NCBI GenBank assembly: GCA_018399285.1
Contig: JAGYOW010000016.1
Span: 1 to 64,000, forward strand
From: Desulfotignum sp.
Lineage (GTDB): Bacteria > Desulfobacterota > Desulfobacteria > Desulfobacterales > Desulfobacteraceae
Direction: 5' to 3'
Length of the DNA: 64,000 bases
Part shown: one piece after another, positions 30,632 through 39,315 of the stretch
How positions within the stretch are numbered: the first letter of the stretch is position 1
Layout: every line of letters begins with the position of its first letter
The notes under the pieces: model-generated
Seen by the model: only the letters and a program-made list of their open reading frames with translations
What the model was told of the DNA's origin: nothing
Database searches by the model: none
Position numbers and translations under genes: made by a program

Positions 30632-31553
30632 GGGTTGTCAGGGTCTCCAAAATCTGTTTGCCGCCGTTTTCCAGCACAGTCTGTGCCAGGTCCCGCCCCC
30701 GGGCGGCAACATCGGTTACAGGGGAAAGGGTCTGTTCTCTGATTCGCCTGCGGCCGTCTTCCGACGAAACCACCGCAGTGAGAAGGACGTTATCTTCAAT
30801 TATTTTGCCGTAACAGGCCACAGGTATATGGCAGGAGCCTTCAATCTGTTTTAAAAATGCCCGTTCTCCCTGAACACACACACGGGTGGGGCCATGGTCC
30901 AGTTTTGCCATAATGTGCGCTGTTTTTGCATCGTTTCCCCGGGTTTCAATGCACAACGCCCCCTGCCCCACAGCCGGGACCATGGTGTTCTCATCCAGGT
31001 ACTGGGTGATCTTGTCTGCCTGGCCCAGGCGCAGCAGACCGGCAGCTGCCAGCACAATGGCATCAAATTCTTTAGACATGAGTTTGCGCATCCGGGTATC
31101 CAGGTTTCCCCGGATGGAACGGATGATCAGGTCCGGTCGCAGAAATTTGAGCTGGGAAGCCCGCCGCAGACTGGATGTGCCCACCACGGTCCCCGGCGGA
31201 TAGTCATCCAGTGCCAGGTTGTGCCTGGAAATCAGCACATCAAAGGGATTTTCCCGGCAGGGCACGGCCCCGATAGTCAATCCCGGGGGCAGTTCTCCGG
31301 GCATATCTTTCATGCTGTGGACTGCCAGATCGATCTCACCATTAAGCAGGGCGGTTTCAATCTCTTTGACAAATAAGCCTTTGCCGCCCACCTGGGCCAG
31401 GGGCCGGTCTGTAATCCGATCCCCGGTGGTTTTGATCACAGTGATGGTGACATGGATTTCCGGAAATGCGTGTGAAATCAGTGCTTTGACATGACGGGCC
31501 TGCCACAGGGCCAGTTGACTGCCCCGGGTGCCGATTCGTATTTCTTCAGGCAT
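30621..31553 (-). CDS. hemC: Porphobilinogen deaminase (hydroxymethylbilane synthase)
   Basis: This 310-residue protein begins IRIGTRGSQLALWQARHV. It contains the IRGNLDTRMRKL segment and the GSCHIPVAC motif whose cysteine carries the dipyrromethane cofactor. It condenses four porphobilinogen units for the next gene, cobA/hemD. It follows the FmdB-like gene by 3 nt, so the four genes form one operon. Confidence 0.96.
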   Translation of the reverse strand: MPEEIRIGTRGSQLALWQARHVKALISHAFPEIHVTITVIKTTGDRITDRPLAQVGGKGLFVKEIETALLNGEIDLAVHSMKDMPGELPPGLTIGAVPCRENPFDVLISRHNLALDDYPPGTVVGTSSLRRASQLKFLRPDLIIRSIRGNLDTRMRKLMSKEFDAIVLAAAGLLRLGQADKITQYLDENTMVPAVGQGALCIETRGNDAKTAHIMAKLDHGPTRVCVQGERAFLKQIEGSCHIPVACYGKIIEDNVLLTAVVSSEDGRRRIREQTLSPVTDVAARGRDLAQTVLENGGKQILETLTTHDK

Positions 31554-31556
31554 GGG

Positions 31557-31799
31557 CTATCCCATACCGCAGGTGGCGCAGCTGCCCGAAGAACAGCTGC
31601 TACAGGCGGAAGATGCAGAAGAAGCGGTCACCTGGCTTTCACCGCCCGGACCACTGGATTTGGATACAAACCCGCATTTTGACATGAGCCGGGACAGGTT
31701 CGGACTGCTGCAGGAAGGACACACCGGCGCGTTCTTCCCCATCACCAGGGCTTCAAATTCTTTTTGGCATGCATTGCATTGATATTCATAAATCGGCAT
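31557..31799 (-). CDS. FmdB-family zinc-ribbon protein
   Basis: This 80-residue protein begins MPIYEYQCNACQKEFEAL with the paired CxxC motifs (CNAC, CPSC) of the FmdB putative regulatory family, and ends in a Ser/Cys-rich tail, CATCGMG. ATG 31799 gives the family start; a longer frame to 31838 lacks support. Its function is unknown. It leads the hemC-cobA/hemD-moaA operon. Confidence 0.85.
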   Translation of the reverse strand: MPIYEYQCNACQKEFEALVMGKNAPVCPSCSSPNLSRLMSKCGFVSKSSGPGGESQVTASSASSACSSCSSGSCATCGMG

Positions 31800-31859
31800 G
31801 GATACACCTCGTTGGTAATCGTCATTTAAAAAACACAATATAAGGGGTTTTCACCGGTT

Positions 31860-31891
31860 TTTCAAGGGAAGGGGCAAAGATTCCCTTGAAA
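31860..31891. other. Hairpin after the deoxyhypusine-synthase-like gene
   Basis: A perfect 11-bp inverted repeat, TTTCAAGGGAA/TTCCCTTGAAA with a 10-nt loop, abuts the stop codon of the upstream - strand gene. There is no clear T tract on the - strand side, so intrinsic termination is doubtful; it may protect the mRNA 3' end. Confidence 0.4.
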
Positions 31892-32836
31892 TTACAAGGA
31901 TTCAATGACGCCGGCGGCAATCAGGGGGATCAGCAGTTCATGATGGCCCACAATACTGAATCCCCGGCCCTTGCCCCGGGTAGGTCGGTTGACCACATTG
32001 GTCATGGGGCGGTAATGACGGATGAAATCCAGGTTCACTGTGGTGAAATCCTCCACATGATGCCCTAAATTCCGTGCCAGAGTCAGGGCCTTGAGAAACA
32101 CTTCCGGCAGAATGACAGCCGACCCGGCATTGATGAAAACGCCTTGTTCCAGTCGGGAAATCTGTGACGCAAACGTATGAAAATCATGCAAAGACGCCTG
32201 ACCGCAGGCGGCCGCATTGAATCGGGGGTGCATATGCAGAATATCGGTTCCTATCGCCACATGCACGGTCACGGGAAGCGTCAGCCGAGCCCCGGTGGCC
32301 AGCAGGCTTAAATGCGGATACGGCATGTCATGCTCCAGGATGAATTCTCCCACCGCACGGCCCAATCCCATGTGTTTTTCTTCCGCCCGGGCAATGGCCT
32401 GATTGAGGCAGTCCGCGGTTTCCCTGGCCATACCGAAACTGCCGTCACCAAGACTGCCGGCCACATCTTCGGAAGTACGTCCCGCCAGTGCCACCTCCAG
32501 ATCATGGATGATCCCGGACCCGTTCATGGCCACCAATGTAATGACCTGTTTTTCCATCAGATCGATGATAATCGGTGCCATGCCGGTTTTGATGACATGT
32601 CCTCCCATGGCAAAACACACGGGATGCTGTCCCCGGGCGGCGGCCGCAACAGCCTGAATGACCGCCCGGATGTCATTTCCGGCCAGAATGGACGGCAGGG
32701 TATCCAGAAAGGTTTTAAAATCCGTTCCCTTTTGCCAGGGGCGTGCAAAATCTTTTCTGGAAACCAGACTGTTGCGGTCATGAATGGAATAGGTCTTTAA
32801 TCCGGAAAAGTCCAGGTGTGTGTTGTCCGGTGTCAT
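31892..32836 (-). CDS. Deoxyhypusine-synthase-like conserved protein
   Basis: This 314-residue protein is of unproven role. The central part resembles the Rossmann-type fold of deoxyhypusine synthases: GHVIKTGMAPIIIDLM, then VITLVAMNGSGIIHDLEVAL, then AIGTDILHMHP in the place of the NAD-binding region. Bacteria lack the eIF5A target of true deoxyhypusine synthase, so the substrate must differ. Start ATG 32836 overlaps the gmhA stop (ATGA), which means translational coupling and suggests related metabolism, perhaps sugar or amine chemistry. A longer frame to 32929 lies inside gmhA and is unlikely. Confidence 0.6.
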   Translation of the reverse strand: MTPDNTHLDFSGLKTYSIHDRNSLVSRKDFARPWQKGTDFKTFLDTLPSILAGNDIRAVIQAVAAAARGQHPVCFAMGGHVIKTGMAPIIIDLMEKQVITLVAMNGSGIIHDLEVALAGRTSEDVAGSLGDGSFGMARETADCLNQAIARAEEKHMGLGRAVGEFILEHDMPYPHLSLLATGARLTLPVTVHVAIGTDILHMHPRFNAAACGQASLHDFHTFASQISRLEQGVFINAGSAVILPEVFLKALTLARNLGHHVEDFTTVNLDFIRHYRPMTNVVNRPTRGKGRGFSIVGHHELLIPLIAAGVIESL

Positions 32837-33414
32837 GCAAACAGGATCCTTTCCGTGAGATCGCATAAAATATGGGCCAGCAGAATATGGGTTTCCTGAA
32901 TTCTTGCCGTGACCGGAGAGTGGACACAAAAAGGGATATCACTGAGTTCCCGGAGACGGCCGGCAGTTCCGGAGAATCCCACCACAAACAGCCCCATTTT
33001 CCCGGCTTCCTCAGCCGCCCGGATCACATTGGGGGAGTTGCCTGAGGTGGAAATGGCAATGGCCAGGTCCCCGGACCGTCCCAGCGCCTGAATCTGTTTT
33101 AAGAAAATATCGTCAAATGAATAATCATTGCCGATGCTGGTGAGAACAGACGTGTCGCAGGTTAAGGCAATGGCCGGCAAAGGCGGGCGTTCCATGGCAA
33201 AGCGGTTGATAAATTCCGCGGCAATGTGCTGGCAGTCGGCCGCACTGCCGCCGTTGCCGAACAACAGCAGTTTGCCGCCGGCAGTCAGGGTGTCCGCCAT
33301 TTTCCGGGCACAGGTTTCAACAGCTCTCAGGTGGGTGTCAAAAAAAGACTGTTTCACCTGGATGCTGTCTGCGACAGTGGTTTGAATCAGTGGTGTGAAT
33401 TCATTTAACGACAT
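32833..33414 (-). CDS. gmhA: Phosphoheptose isomerase (SIS domain)
   Basis: This 193-residue SIS-domain protein has LLLFGNGGSAADCQHIAAEF, the AIALTCDTSVLTSIGNDYSF motif and AISTSGNSPNVIRA, the GmhA pattern. It would convert sedoheptulose 7-phosphate to D-glycero-manno-heptose 7-phosphate for lipopolysaccharide core. GGAG precedes the ATG. It lies just after the TPR gene and is coupled to the next gene by a 4-nt overlap. Confidence 0.9.
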   Translation of the reverse strand: MSLNEFTPLIQTTVADSIQVKQSFFDTHLRAVETCARKMADTLTAGGKLLLFGNGGSAADCQHIAAEFINRFAMERPPLPAIALTCDTSVLTSIGNDYSFDDIFLKQIQALGRSGDLAIAISTSGNSPNVIRAAEEAGKMGLFVVGFSGTAGRLRELSDIPFCVHSPVTARIQETHILLAHILCDLTERILFA

Positions 33415-33429
33415 GGCAGCTCCGTATTT

Positions 33430-34665
33430 TTAAGCCGATGCAGATTTCTGAGATAAGTCATCCGCTGCGTCATTTTCCTGTAACACTTGCTGAACCCGGG
33501 CCAGCCGTTCCTGAAACATTTCATTGTCAGGTGCCAGGGCCACGCTTTTTTCAGCAAATGTCAACGCGATTTTTAAATTGCGGTTTTTCAGTGTCATGAC
33601 CTGGGCATACCCGGACAGGGCCGCGGGATCCAGGGGATTGAGCTTGACTGCCGCATTGAAAGCCGCCCCTGCCTGATCCGGTTTCTGCTGTTCCAGAAAG
33701 ATTTCTCCCATGATCCGGTGGGCCATACTGGATTTGGGATTCACCTGGGCCGCGGTTTCCAGATGGGGCAGGGCTGCATCCAGTTTTTTTGCCTGAAACA
33801 GCAGATGTCCCAGCAGCAGTTCCACTTCAAAGATACGGCTGTCAATGCCGTGGGCCTTGCGCAGAAATAATATGGCCTTTTCCGTGTCTTCAATCACCTG
33901 GCAGGTCAGGCCCAGGTTGTAGATGACCATGACCTCTTTGGGGTTGATATCCAGGGCTGCTTCAAAATATGTTCTGGCTTTTTCCAGGTTGCCCGTGACC
34001 CCGTAGCACACCCCTAAACTGTTCATCAGGTTGATGTCTTTGGGAGCCAGGGCCAGGCCTTTTTCATATTCTTTGATGGCGGCATCATAGTGTCCCAGCT
34101 GATACAGCCGGTCGCCGCTGATGTTCAGGGAAATGCCGTCAAAATGCCGCATGTGGCCGAAACCGAAAAAAGCGGCATGATCAATGGCTTTCAGGGCATT
34201 GGCAAACACCTCGGCGCGGGAATATTTCTGAAAGGGAAACCGGGCCACCCCCACCAGCAGTTCCGTGTTCAATGCCCGGGTGATCTTGGTTTTAAGGGAT
34301 TCCAGTAGATCCATGGCTTTTTTCTGGTTGTCATAATCCCAGAAAACAAGCACAAACGTCCGGTTATCCAGGGTTTCCCAGATACCTCGCCGGTTGTCGG
34401 ACATGGAACGAAGCCAGGATTCAAAAATATCCCGGGCCTTTTCCAGGATGTCTTCCGATGCCGTATCTGCCACCTGGATCACTGCGCAGATAAACTTTTT
34501 TTTGGGAATGTCCACTGATAACAACCGTTGTTCAAAAGCGGTAAACGCAGCGGATTTCTGATGCACCAGGTCTGAAAAATAGGTGTCAGGGGCCTGAATG
34601 GGAGACGATGTGTCGGAATCCGGTTTGAGAAAAGAAAATTCCCTGGATGTGAATCTGGGTGTCAT
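33430..34665 (-). CDS. TPR protein with degenerate GGDEF-like N-terminal domain
   Basis: This 411-residue protein has no signal peptide. Residues about 40-175 resemble a nucleotide-cyclase fold: FICAVIQVAD strand, RTFVLVFWDYD, and LLVGVARFPFQKYSRAEVF followed by ALKAIDHAAFFG, as in GGDEF domains but without the GGDEF signature. Residues about 185-395 are five to six TPR repeats (YDAAIKEYEKGLALAPKD and similar). Its ATG overlaps the selA stop by 4 nt. A scaffold or sensor is likely; I do not know its partner. Confidence 0.7.
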   Translation of the reverse strand: MTPRFTSREFSFLKPDSDTSSPIQAPDTYFSDLVHQKSAAFTAFEQRLLSVDIPKKKFICAVIQVADTASEDILEKARDIFESWLRSMSDNRRGIWETLDNRTFVLVFWDYDNQKKAMDLLESLKTKITRALNTELLVGVARFPFQKYSRAEVFANALKAIDHAAFFGFGHMRHFDGISLNISGDRLYQLGHYDAAIKEYEKGLALAPKDINLMNSLGVCYGVTGNLEKARTYFEAALDINPKEVMVIYNLGLTCQVIEDTEKAILFLRKAHGIDSRIFEVELLLGHLLFQAKKLDAALPHLETAAQVNPKSSMAHRIMGEIFLEQQKPDQAGAAFNAAVKLNPLDPAALSGYAQVMTLKNRNLKIALTFAEKSVALAPDNEMFQERLARVQQVLQENDAADDLSQKSASA

Positions 34666-36068
34666 GATGTTCTCAATATGGTTTCAAGGGTTGATGAAAT
34701 ACGCGTTTCCTGTCCGGGTTGAATGGTCCGGGGGTCCATGATGTACCGGTTGTTTTCAATCCTGGCGATCACCGCCGGAGTGGACAGCCGCATGCGGCGC
34801 TCTAAAGTGGCCACGGACATGTTTCCGGGGATCAGGGTGACACACCGGGTGGGCAGTTTCAGGTCCGGAAATGAACCGCCCCCGGGCCGGGATTCCAGGT
34901 CCGCACACGCCACAACATCCATGGCACCGCAGGCTTTTTTGACCTGTTCTTCCAGAAGTGCGGCCTGTTGGCAGGTGTGTTCAAAGGACATGGTCAGCAT
35001 CCGCAGGGTGGGGATATCTTTAATGGCGGTTGCCGGGTCCCGATACAGCTGCAACGTGGCTTCCAGGGCCGCCAGCGTGAGTTTGTCAATACGAAGGGCC
35101 CGGGTTAACGGATTGGCCCGGATTTTTCCAATGGCCTGTTTGGTGCCCACAATGATACCGGCCTGGGGGCCGCCCAGCAGTTTGTCTCCGCTGAAGGTCA
35201 CAATGTCCGCACCCGCTGCCACGGAATGGGATATTAGCGGTTCCATGGGCAGGCCGAACGCGGAAAAATCCACCAGGGTTCCGGAACCTAAGTCTTCCAT
35301 GACCGTGATGTTGCGGGATTTTCCCAGGGTGACCAGATCCTTGAGTCCGACACTGGCCGTAAATCCCTGAATCCGGTAGTTGGAGGTATGGACTTTAAGC
35401 AGCATGCCGGTGTCTTCGGTGATGGCCCCGGCATAGTCTTTCAGATGGGTCCGGTTGGTGGTGCCCACCTCTTTGAGACGGCACCCGCTTTTAGCCATCA
35501 CGTCCGGGACCCGGAAAGACCCGCCGATTTCCACCAGTTCACCTCGGGAAACCACCACCTCTGTGCCTTCAGCCAGCGTGTTCAAGGCCAGGAGCACAGC
35601 CCCGGCATTGTTGTTCACCGCCATGGCTGCCTCGGCTCCGGTGAGTTCACAGATCAATGATTCCACGGCCGTGTACCGCAGCCCCCGTTTGCCTGTGGAC
35701 AGGTTCAATTCCAGATTGGAATAGGATTCCGCAATGGTCTGAATGTTTTTCAGGGCCTGTTTACTCAGCAGTGCCCGTCCCAGGTTGGTATGAAGTACCA
35801 CGCCGGTGGCATTGATCAGGGGCACCAGTTTCGGTGCCAGGGTCTGCCGGCACTGACGGTCAATATCCGAGAGAACAGCGGTATCATCAAAATCCGGGTT
35901 CAGGCCGTCCAGAATCCGGGTGCGCAGATGGTCCAGCACGGTCCGGGTCGCCCGGATGATGACCTGTCTGGGCACGGCTGTAAACCGGTCGTCCTCCCGG
36001 GTCTTGTCCAGCAGATGATCCACCCCGGGAAGGCGCCGGAGTAATTGATGCGTATCGGTTCGGGACAT
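34662..36068 (-). CDS. selA: L-seryl-tRNA(Sec) selenium transferase
   Basis: This 468-residue PLP enzyme converts Ser-tRNA(Sec) to Sec-tRNA(Sec). The PLP lysine lies in TFSGDKLLGGPQAGIIVG. Also typical are LINATGVVLHTNLGRALLS, TGKRGLRYTAVESLICELTGAEAAMAVNNNAGAVLL-type blocks and TRISSTLETIL at the end. The organism therefore very likely makes selenoproteins, common in sulfate reducers. selB, selC and selD are not in this window. CAGGAA precedes the ATG. Confidence 0.95.
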   Translation of the reverse strand: MSRTDTHQLLRRLPGVDHLLDKTREDDRFTAVPRQVIIRATRTVLDHLRTRILDGLNPDFDDTAVLSDIDRQCRQTLAPKLVPLINATGVVLHTNLGRALLSKQALKNIQTIAESYSNLELNLSTGKRGLRYTAVESLICELTGAEAAMAVNNNAGAVLLALNTLAEGTEVVVSRGELVEIGGSFRVPDVMAKSGCRLKEVGTTNRTHLKDYAGAITEDTGMLLKVHTSNYRIQGFTASVGLKDLVTLGKSRNITVMEDLGSGTLVDFSAFGLPMEPLISHSVAAGADIVTFSGDKLLGGPQAGIIVGTKQAIGKIRANPLTRALRIDKLTLAALEATLQLYRDPATAIKDIPTLRMLTMSFEHTCQQAALLEEQVKKACGAMDVVACADLESRPGGGSFPDLKLPTRCVTLIPGNMSVATLERRMRLSTPAVIARIENNRYIMDPRTIQPGQETRISSTLETILRTS

Positions 36069-36181
36069 GAAAATTCCTGGGTATCAGTTTGTAATATTTA
36101 ATGATTTTGATTTAAATAACACCGATTCTTCTCAGATTTCAACAGTTAAATGGAAAAATTCCGGTATCTGGGGTTGGCTGG

Positions 36182-36667
36182 TCAAGGTTCCCGGTACAGG
36201 GCCAGCACCCCGGAGCGGGCCAGTTTTTTGATCCCGAACGGGGCCAGCTGGTCCAGCATGGCATCCACAGTGAGTTCATCGCCGATCACCTCGAAAATGA
36301 AATGCTGCTGACCTTTATCCAGGATCCGGCCCTGAAAATCGGAAATAATGGTTTCAATTTTTTTCTGGTCTTTGGGCCGGGTTTTGACGCAGACCAAAGC
36401 CATCTCCCGTTTGATGGCCTCTTCACCGGTCATGTCCCGCAATTTGATCACATTGACCAGACGCTGGATCTGTTTCATGCACTGGGCCAGCAACGAAGGG
36501 CTGGCCAACGTGGTGATGGTGATCCGGGACATTTTCGGGTTGGCCGTGGGGGCGCCGCAGATGGTTTCAATATTGTAGCCTCGTCCGGCAAACAGTCCGG
36601 TGATCCGGGCGGTCACACCGGGTTCGTTGTCCACCAGCATGGTTAATGTATATTTTCGGGTTTCCAT
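36182..36667 (-). CDS. ilvN: Acetolactate synthase small (regulatory) subunit
   Basis: This 161-residue protein has an N-terminal ACT domain starting YTLTMLVDNEPGVTARITGL and a C-terminal regulatory domain (IIVFEVTG-type segment, here FIFEVIGDELTVDAML). It binds valine and feedback-inhibits the large subunit. ATG 36667 has a perfect AGGAGG; the reading frame extends further upstream without support. It stands alone: the usual partner ilvB and the following ilvC are not adjacent. Confidence 0.88.
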   Translation of the reverse strand: METRKYTLTMLVDNEPGVTARITGLFAGRGYNIETICGAPTANPKMSRITITTLASPSLLAQCMKQIQRLVNVIKLRDMTGEEAIKREMALVCVKTRPKDQKKIETIISDFQGRILDKGQQHFIFEVIGDELTVDAMLDQLAPFGIKKLARSGVLALYREP

Positions 36668-36775
36668 GGTCCTCCTCGTTTTTAAGGCCTTCAATGTAGC
36701 ATATTGCGGCAAGAAAATGAACTGTTTGGCATAAAATTCAGTGGGGCGTTTCCGGCACAGCGGAGCCCCGGCTTG

Positions 36776-36805
36776 TTGACAATCAAGCATTTTTCCGTCT
36801 AATAT
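36776..36805 (+). promoter_or_regulatory. Promoter of pyrF
   Basis: TTGACA (36776-36781) and TAATAT (36800-36805) are 18 bp apart in the divergent ilvN/pyrF gap, about 46 bp upstream of the chosen pyrF start. A strong sigma70 match. Confidence 0.7.
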
Positions 36806-36851
36806 CTGATCCGGGAATTTTGTTAGAAAAAGCAGGATGGAAAAAGGGAAA

Positions 36852-37595
36852 ATGATGAAAAAGACAGGCAAAGAGTATATTGTGTTTCCTTTGGACGTGC
36901 CTTCGATGGGAGAGGCACAATCGCTGGTCAGCGTGTTGGGGCCGCATGTGGGCATGTTCAAGATCGGTCTGGAACTGTTCATCTGTGAGGGGCCGGACGT
37001 GGTGAAGATGATCCGGGATCAGAGTGCCGCCGGGATTTTTCTGGATCTCAAGCTTCATGATATCAGTGCCACGGTGTTCAGGGCCATGGCCCGGGTGGCG
37101 GATCTGGCAGTGGATCTGGTCACGGTGCACACCTGTTCGTCCAAAAAAATGCTGGAAATGGCGGTTCAGGGGGGACAGGGAAACGTGGGGGTCCTGGGAG
37201 TGACCCTGCTCACAGACAATGATGAAGAAACGCTTGCCACCGGCGGATTTTCAGATCAGTTCTCAGCGGATCCCATGAAGCTGGTCATGCTCCGGGCCGA
37301 GCTGGCCCATGATGCCGGATGCCGGGGCGTGGTTTGTTCCGGCCGGGAGGCCGCCGACATCAAAGCCCGGTTCGGCAAAGAGTTTCTGGCGGTTACGCCG
37401 GGGATCCGTCCGGCCTGGAGCCTGACCCCAAAAGATGATCAGAAACGGATCACCACCCCGGCCCAGGCCATAGCCCGGGGCAGCGATCTGCTGGTGATCG
37501 GCCGGCCCATCCGGGATGCGCATGATCCGGCAGCAGCGGCCCGAAAAGTGATCCATGAAATTGAATCAGTCCTGGAAAACAAACCGTCGGCTTAA
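36852..37595 (+). CDS. pyrF: Orotidine 5'-phosphate decarboxylase
   Basis: This protein of about 247 residues catalyses the last step of UMP synthesis. The catalytic motif DLKLHDI (after GIFL) contains the Lys-Asp charge network, with [12 protein letters not shown] and GITPGIRP-type VTPGIRPAW near the phosphate site. Three in-frame ATGs (36837, 36852, 36855) are possible; 36837 abuts AGCAGG too closely, so 36852 or 36855 is more likely. The 3' end overlaps convergent lysC by 4 nt. Confidence 0.94.
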   Translation: MMKKTGKEYIVFPLDVPSMGEAQSLVSVLGPHVGMFKIGLELFICEGPDVVKMIRDQSAAGIFLDLKLHDISATVFRAMARVADLAVDLVTVHTCSSKKMLEMAVQGGQGNVGVLGVTLLTDNDEETLATGGFSDQFSADPMKLVMLRAELAHDAGCRGVVCSGREAADIKARFGKEFLAVTPGIRPAWSLTPKDDQKRITTPAQAIARGSDLLVIGRPIRDAHDPAAAARKVIHEIESVLENKPSA

Positions 37596-38812
37596 TCGTC
37601 TCCGTCCAGACCAAAGGCGGCGTGCAGAGCCCGCACTGCAAGTTCCGCGTATTTGGCCAGAATGACACAGGAAATCCGGATTTCCGATGTGGAGATCAGC
37701 CGGATATTGATGTTTTCTTCGGCCAGGGCCTTGAACATGGTGGCAGCCACACCGGAGTGGCTTTTCATGCCCAGTCCGATAACCGATACCTTGGCGATAT
37801 CCTTGGCTGAAAGCACTTCTTCAGCACCGACCTCTTTGGCCACTGCTTCTGAAATCTGCAGGGCCCGGTCAAAATCATCTTTGGTCACCGTGAACGTCAG
37901 GTCGGTTTCTCCGCCGGTGCGGGTGTTCTGAATGATCATGTCCACCATGATTTCCGCATCCGCCAGCGGGCCGAAAATTTTCGCGGAAATGCCGGGCTGG
38001 TCCGGCACCCGTTTCAGGGTGATCCGGGTTTCATTCATATCACAGGTAATGCCTGATACCACCGCGCTTTCCATATCCGCGCTCTCATTGACGACCATGG
38101 TTCCTTCCTCCTCTTTGAATGATGATCTGACGTGCAAAGGAATATTGTATTTTTTGGCAAAATCCACGGACCGGATCTGGAGCACCTTGGCGCCGAGCAC
38201 AGCCATTTCCAGCATTTCTTCATAGGAAATCCGGTCGATTTTCCGGGCTTTGGCACAGATTCTGGGGTCTGTGGTGTACACACCGTCCACGTCCGTGAAG
38301 ATTTCACACACATCCGCTTTCAGGGATGCGGCAATGGCCACGGCCGATGTGTCGGAGCCGCCCCGGCCCAACGTGGTGATATCCCCGTTGTTATCCGCGC
38401 CCTGGAACCCGGCCACCACGCAGATATGTCCCTGATCCAGGGCTTTTTTGACTTTCTGGGCATCAATGTCCAGGATCCGGGCTTTACCCGGGGTCTGGTC
38501 CGTGTGAATCCCGGCCTGAAATCCCAGAAACGATCTGGCTTTGTATCCCCGGGATTTGAGCAGGATGGCCATCAATGCCGCAGTGGTCTGTTCCCCGGTG
38601 GCCAGCAGCACATCCAGTTCCCGTTTGTCCGGTGTGATTGCCGCCTGCCGGGCCAGAGAAATCAGTTTGTCTGTCACGCCTGCCATGGCAGAGAGCACCA
38701 CCACCATCTGATCGCCGGCTTCATGGGCCTTGATCACCCGGTCCGCCACCCGGGATATCCGCTGGATATCCGCCACGGATGTGCCCCCGTATTTCTGTAC
38801 TCGAAGTGCCAT
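37592..38812 (-). CDS. lysC: Aspartate kinase
   Basis: This 406-residue protein has the kinase N-terminus [39 protein letters not shown], and two C-terminal ACT domains ([20 protein letters not shown] and [19 protein letters not shown]) that sense lysine/threonine. It phosphorylates aspartate for Lys, Thr and Met synthesis. GGGAG precedes ATG 38812. Confidence 0.96.
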   Translation of the reverse strand: MALRVQKYGGTSVADIQRISRVADRVIKAHEAGDQMVVVLSAMAGVTDKLISLARQAAITPDKRELDVLLATGEQTTAALMAILLKSRGYKARSFLGFQAGIHTDQTPGKARILDIDAQKVKKALDQGHICVVAGFQGADNNGDITTLGRGGSDTSAVAIAASLKADVCEIFTDVDGVYTTDPRICAKARKIDRISYEEMLEMAVLGAKVLQIRSVDFAKKYNIPLHVRSSFKEEEGTMVVNESADMESAVVSGITCDMNETRITLKRVPDQPGISAKIFGPLADAEIMVDMIIQNTRTGGETDLTFTVTKDDFDRALQISEAVAKEVGAEEVLSAKDIAKVSVIGLGMKSHSGVAATMFKALAEENINIRLISTSEIRISCVILAKYAELAVRALHAAFGLDGDD

Positions 38813-38844
38813 CAAAAACTCCCAAAAAAAATTGGTTTCACTAT

Positions 38845-39315
38845 TTACGAAAACAAACTGCTTAGCATGTTTGTACCGGTCTGTCCAGAGGCAAAAAAAG
38901 ATATGACCCGGTGATATGCGGGATCAAATTCAAAGGTCAGTTCCAGGTCAAATGCAAACCGGTCATCCTTGAGCAGGGCCGGCCACTCCACCACAATCAC
39001 GGCATCAATGCCGGTGAGATCGTCAAACCCGATATGTGCCAGTTCTTCCACCGAGGTTAAGCGGTACAGATCCAGATGGCACAGCCGCAATTGATTGGCG
39101 GCCGGATATTCATTGATAAGCGTGAACGTGGGGCTGGTGACGGGATAACGCACATCCACTCCCAGTCCCCGGGCCAGGCCTTTGACAAAAGTGGTTTTAC
39201 CGCATCCCAGATCTCCGGTCAGGGCAATGGCCACCGGGCCGGTCACGGCCCTGCCCAGGCGAAATCCCAAATTCCGGGTCTGGGTATCGGTTTGCGTGAT
39301 AATCTGATGGGTCAT
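38845..39315 (-). CDS. tsaE: tRNA threonylcarbamoyladenosine biosynthesis ATPase TsaE
   Basis: This 156-residue P-loop protein has Walker [20 protein letters not shown], the [10 protein letters not shown] motif, LCHLDLYRL and VVEWPALL. TsaE drives turnover of the TsaB-TsaD complex that makes t6A37 in tRNA. Its ATG overlaps the nnr stop by 4 nt, a very common gene pair. Confidence 0.93.
   Translation of the reverse strand: MTHQIITQTDTQTRNLGFRLGRAVTGPVAIALTGDLGCGKTTFVKGLARGLGVDVRYPVTSPTFTLINEYPAANQLRLCHLDLYRLTSVEELAHIGFDDLTGIDAVIVVEWPALLKDDRFAFDLELTFEFDPAYHRVISFFASGQTGTNMLSSLFS

Noticed and set aside
31860-31891. Intrinsic terminator after the deoxyhypusine-synthase-like gene
   Set aside because: The stem is perfect but no T tract follows on the transcribed strand, so it is listed only as a hairpin.
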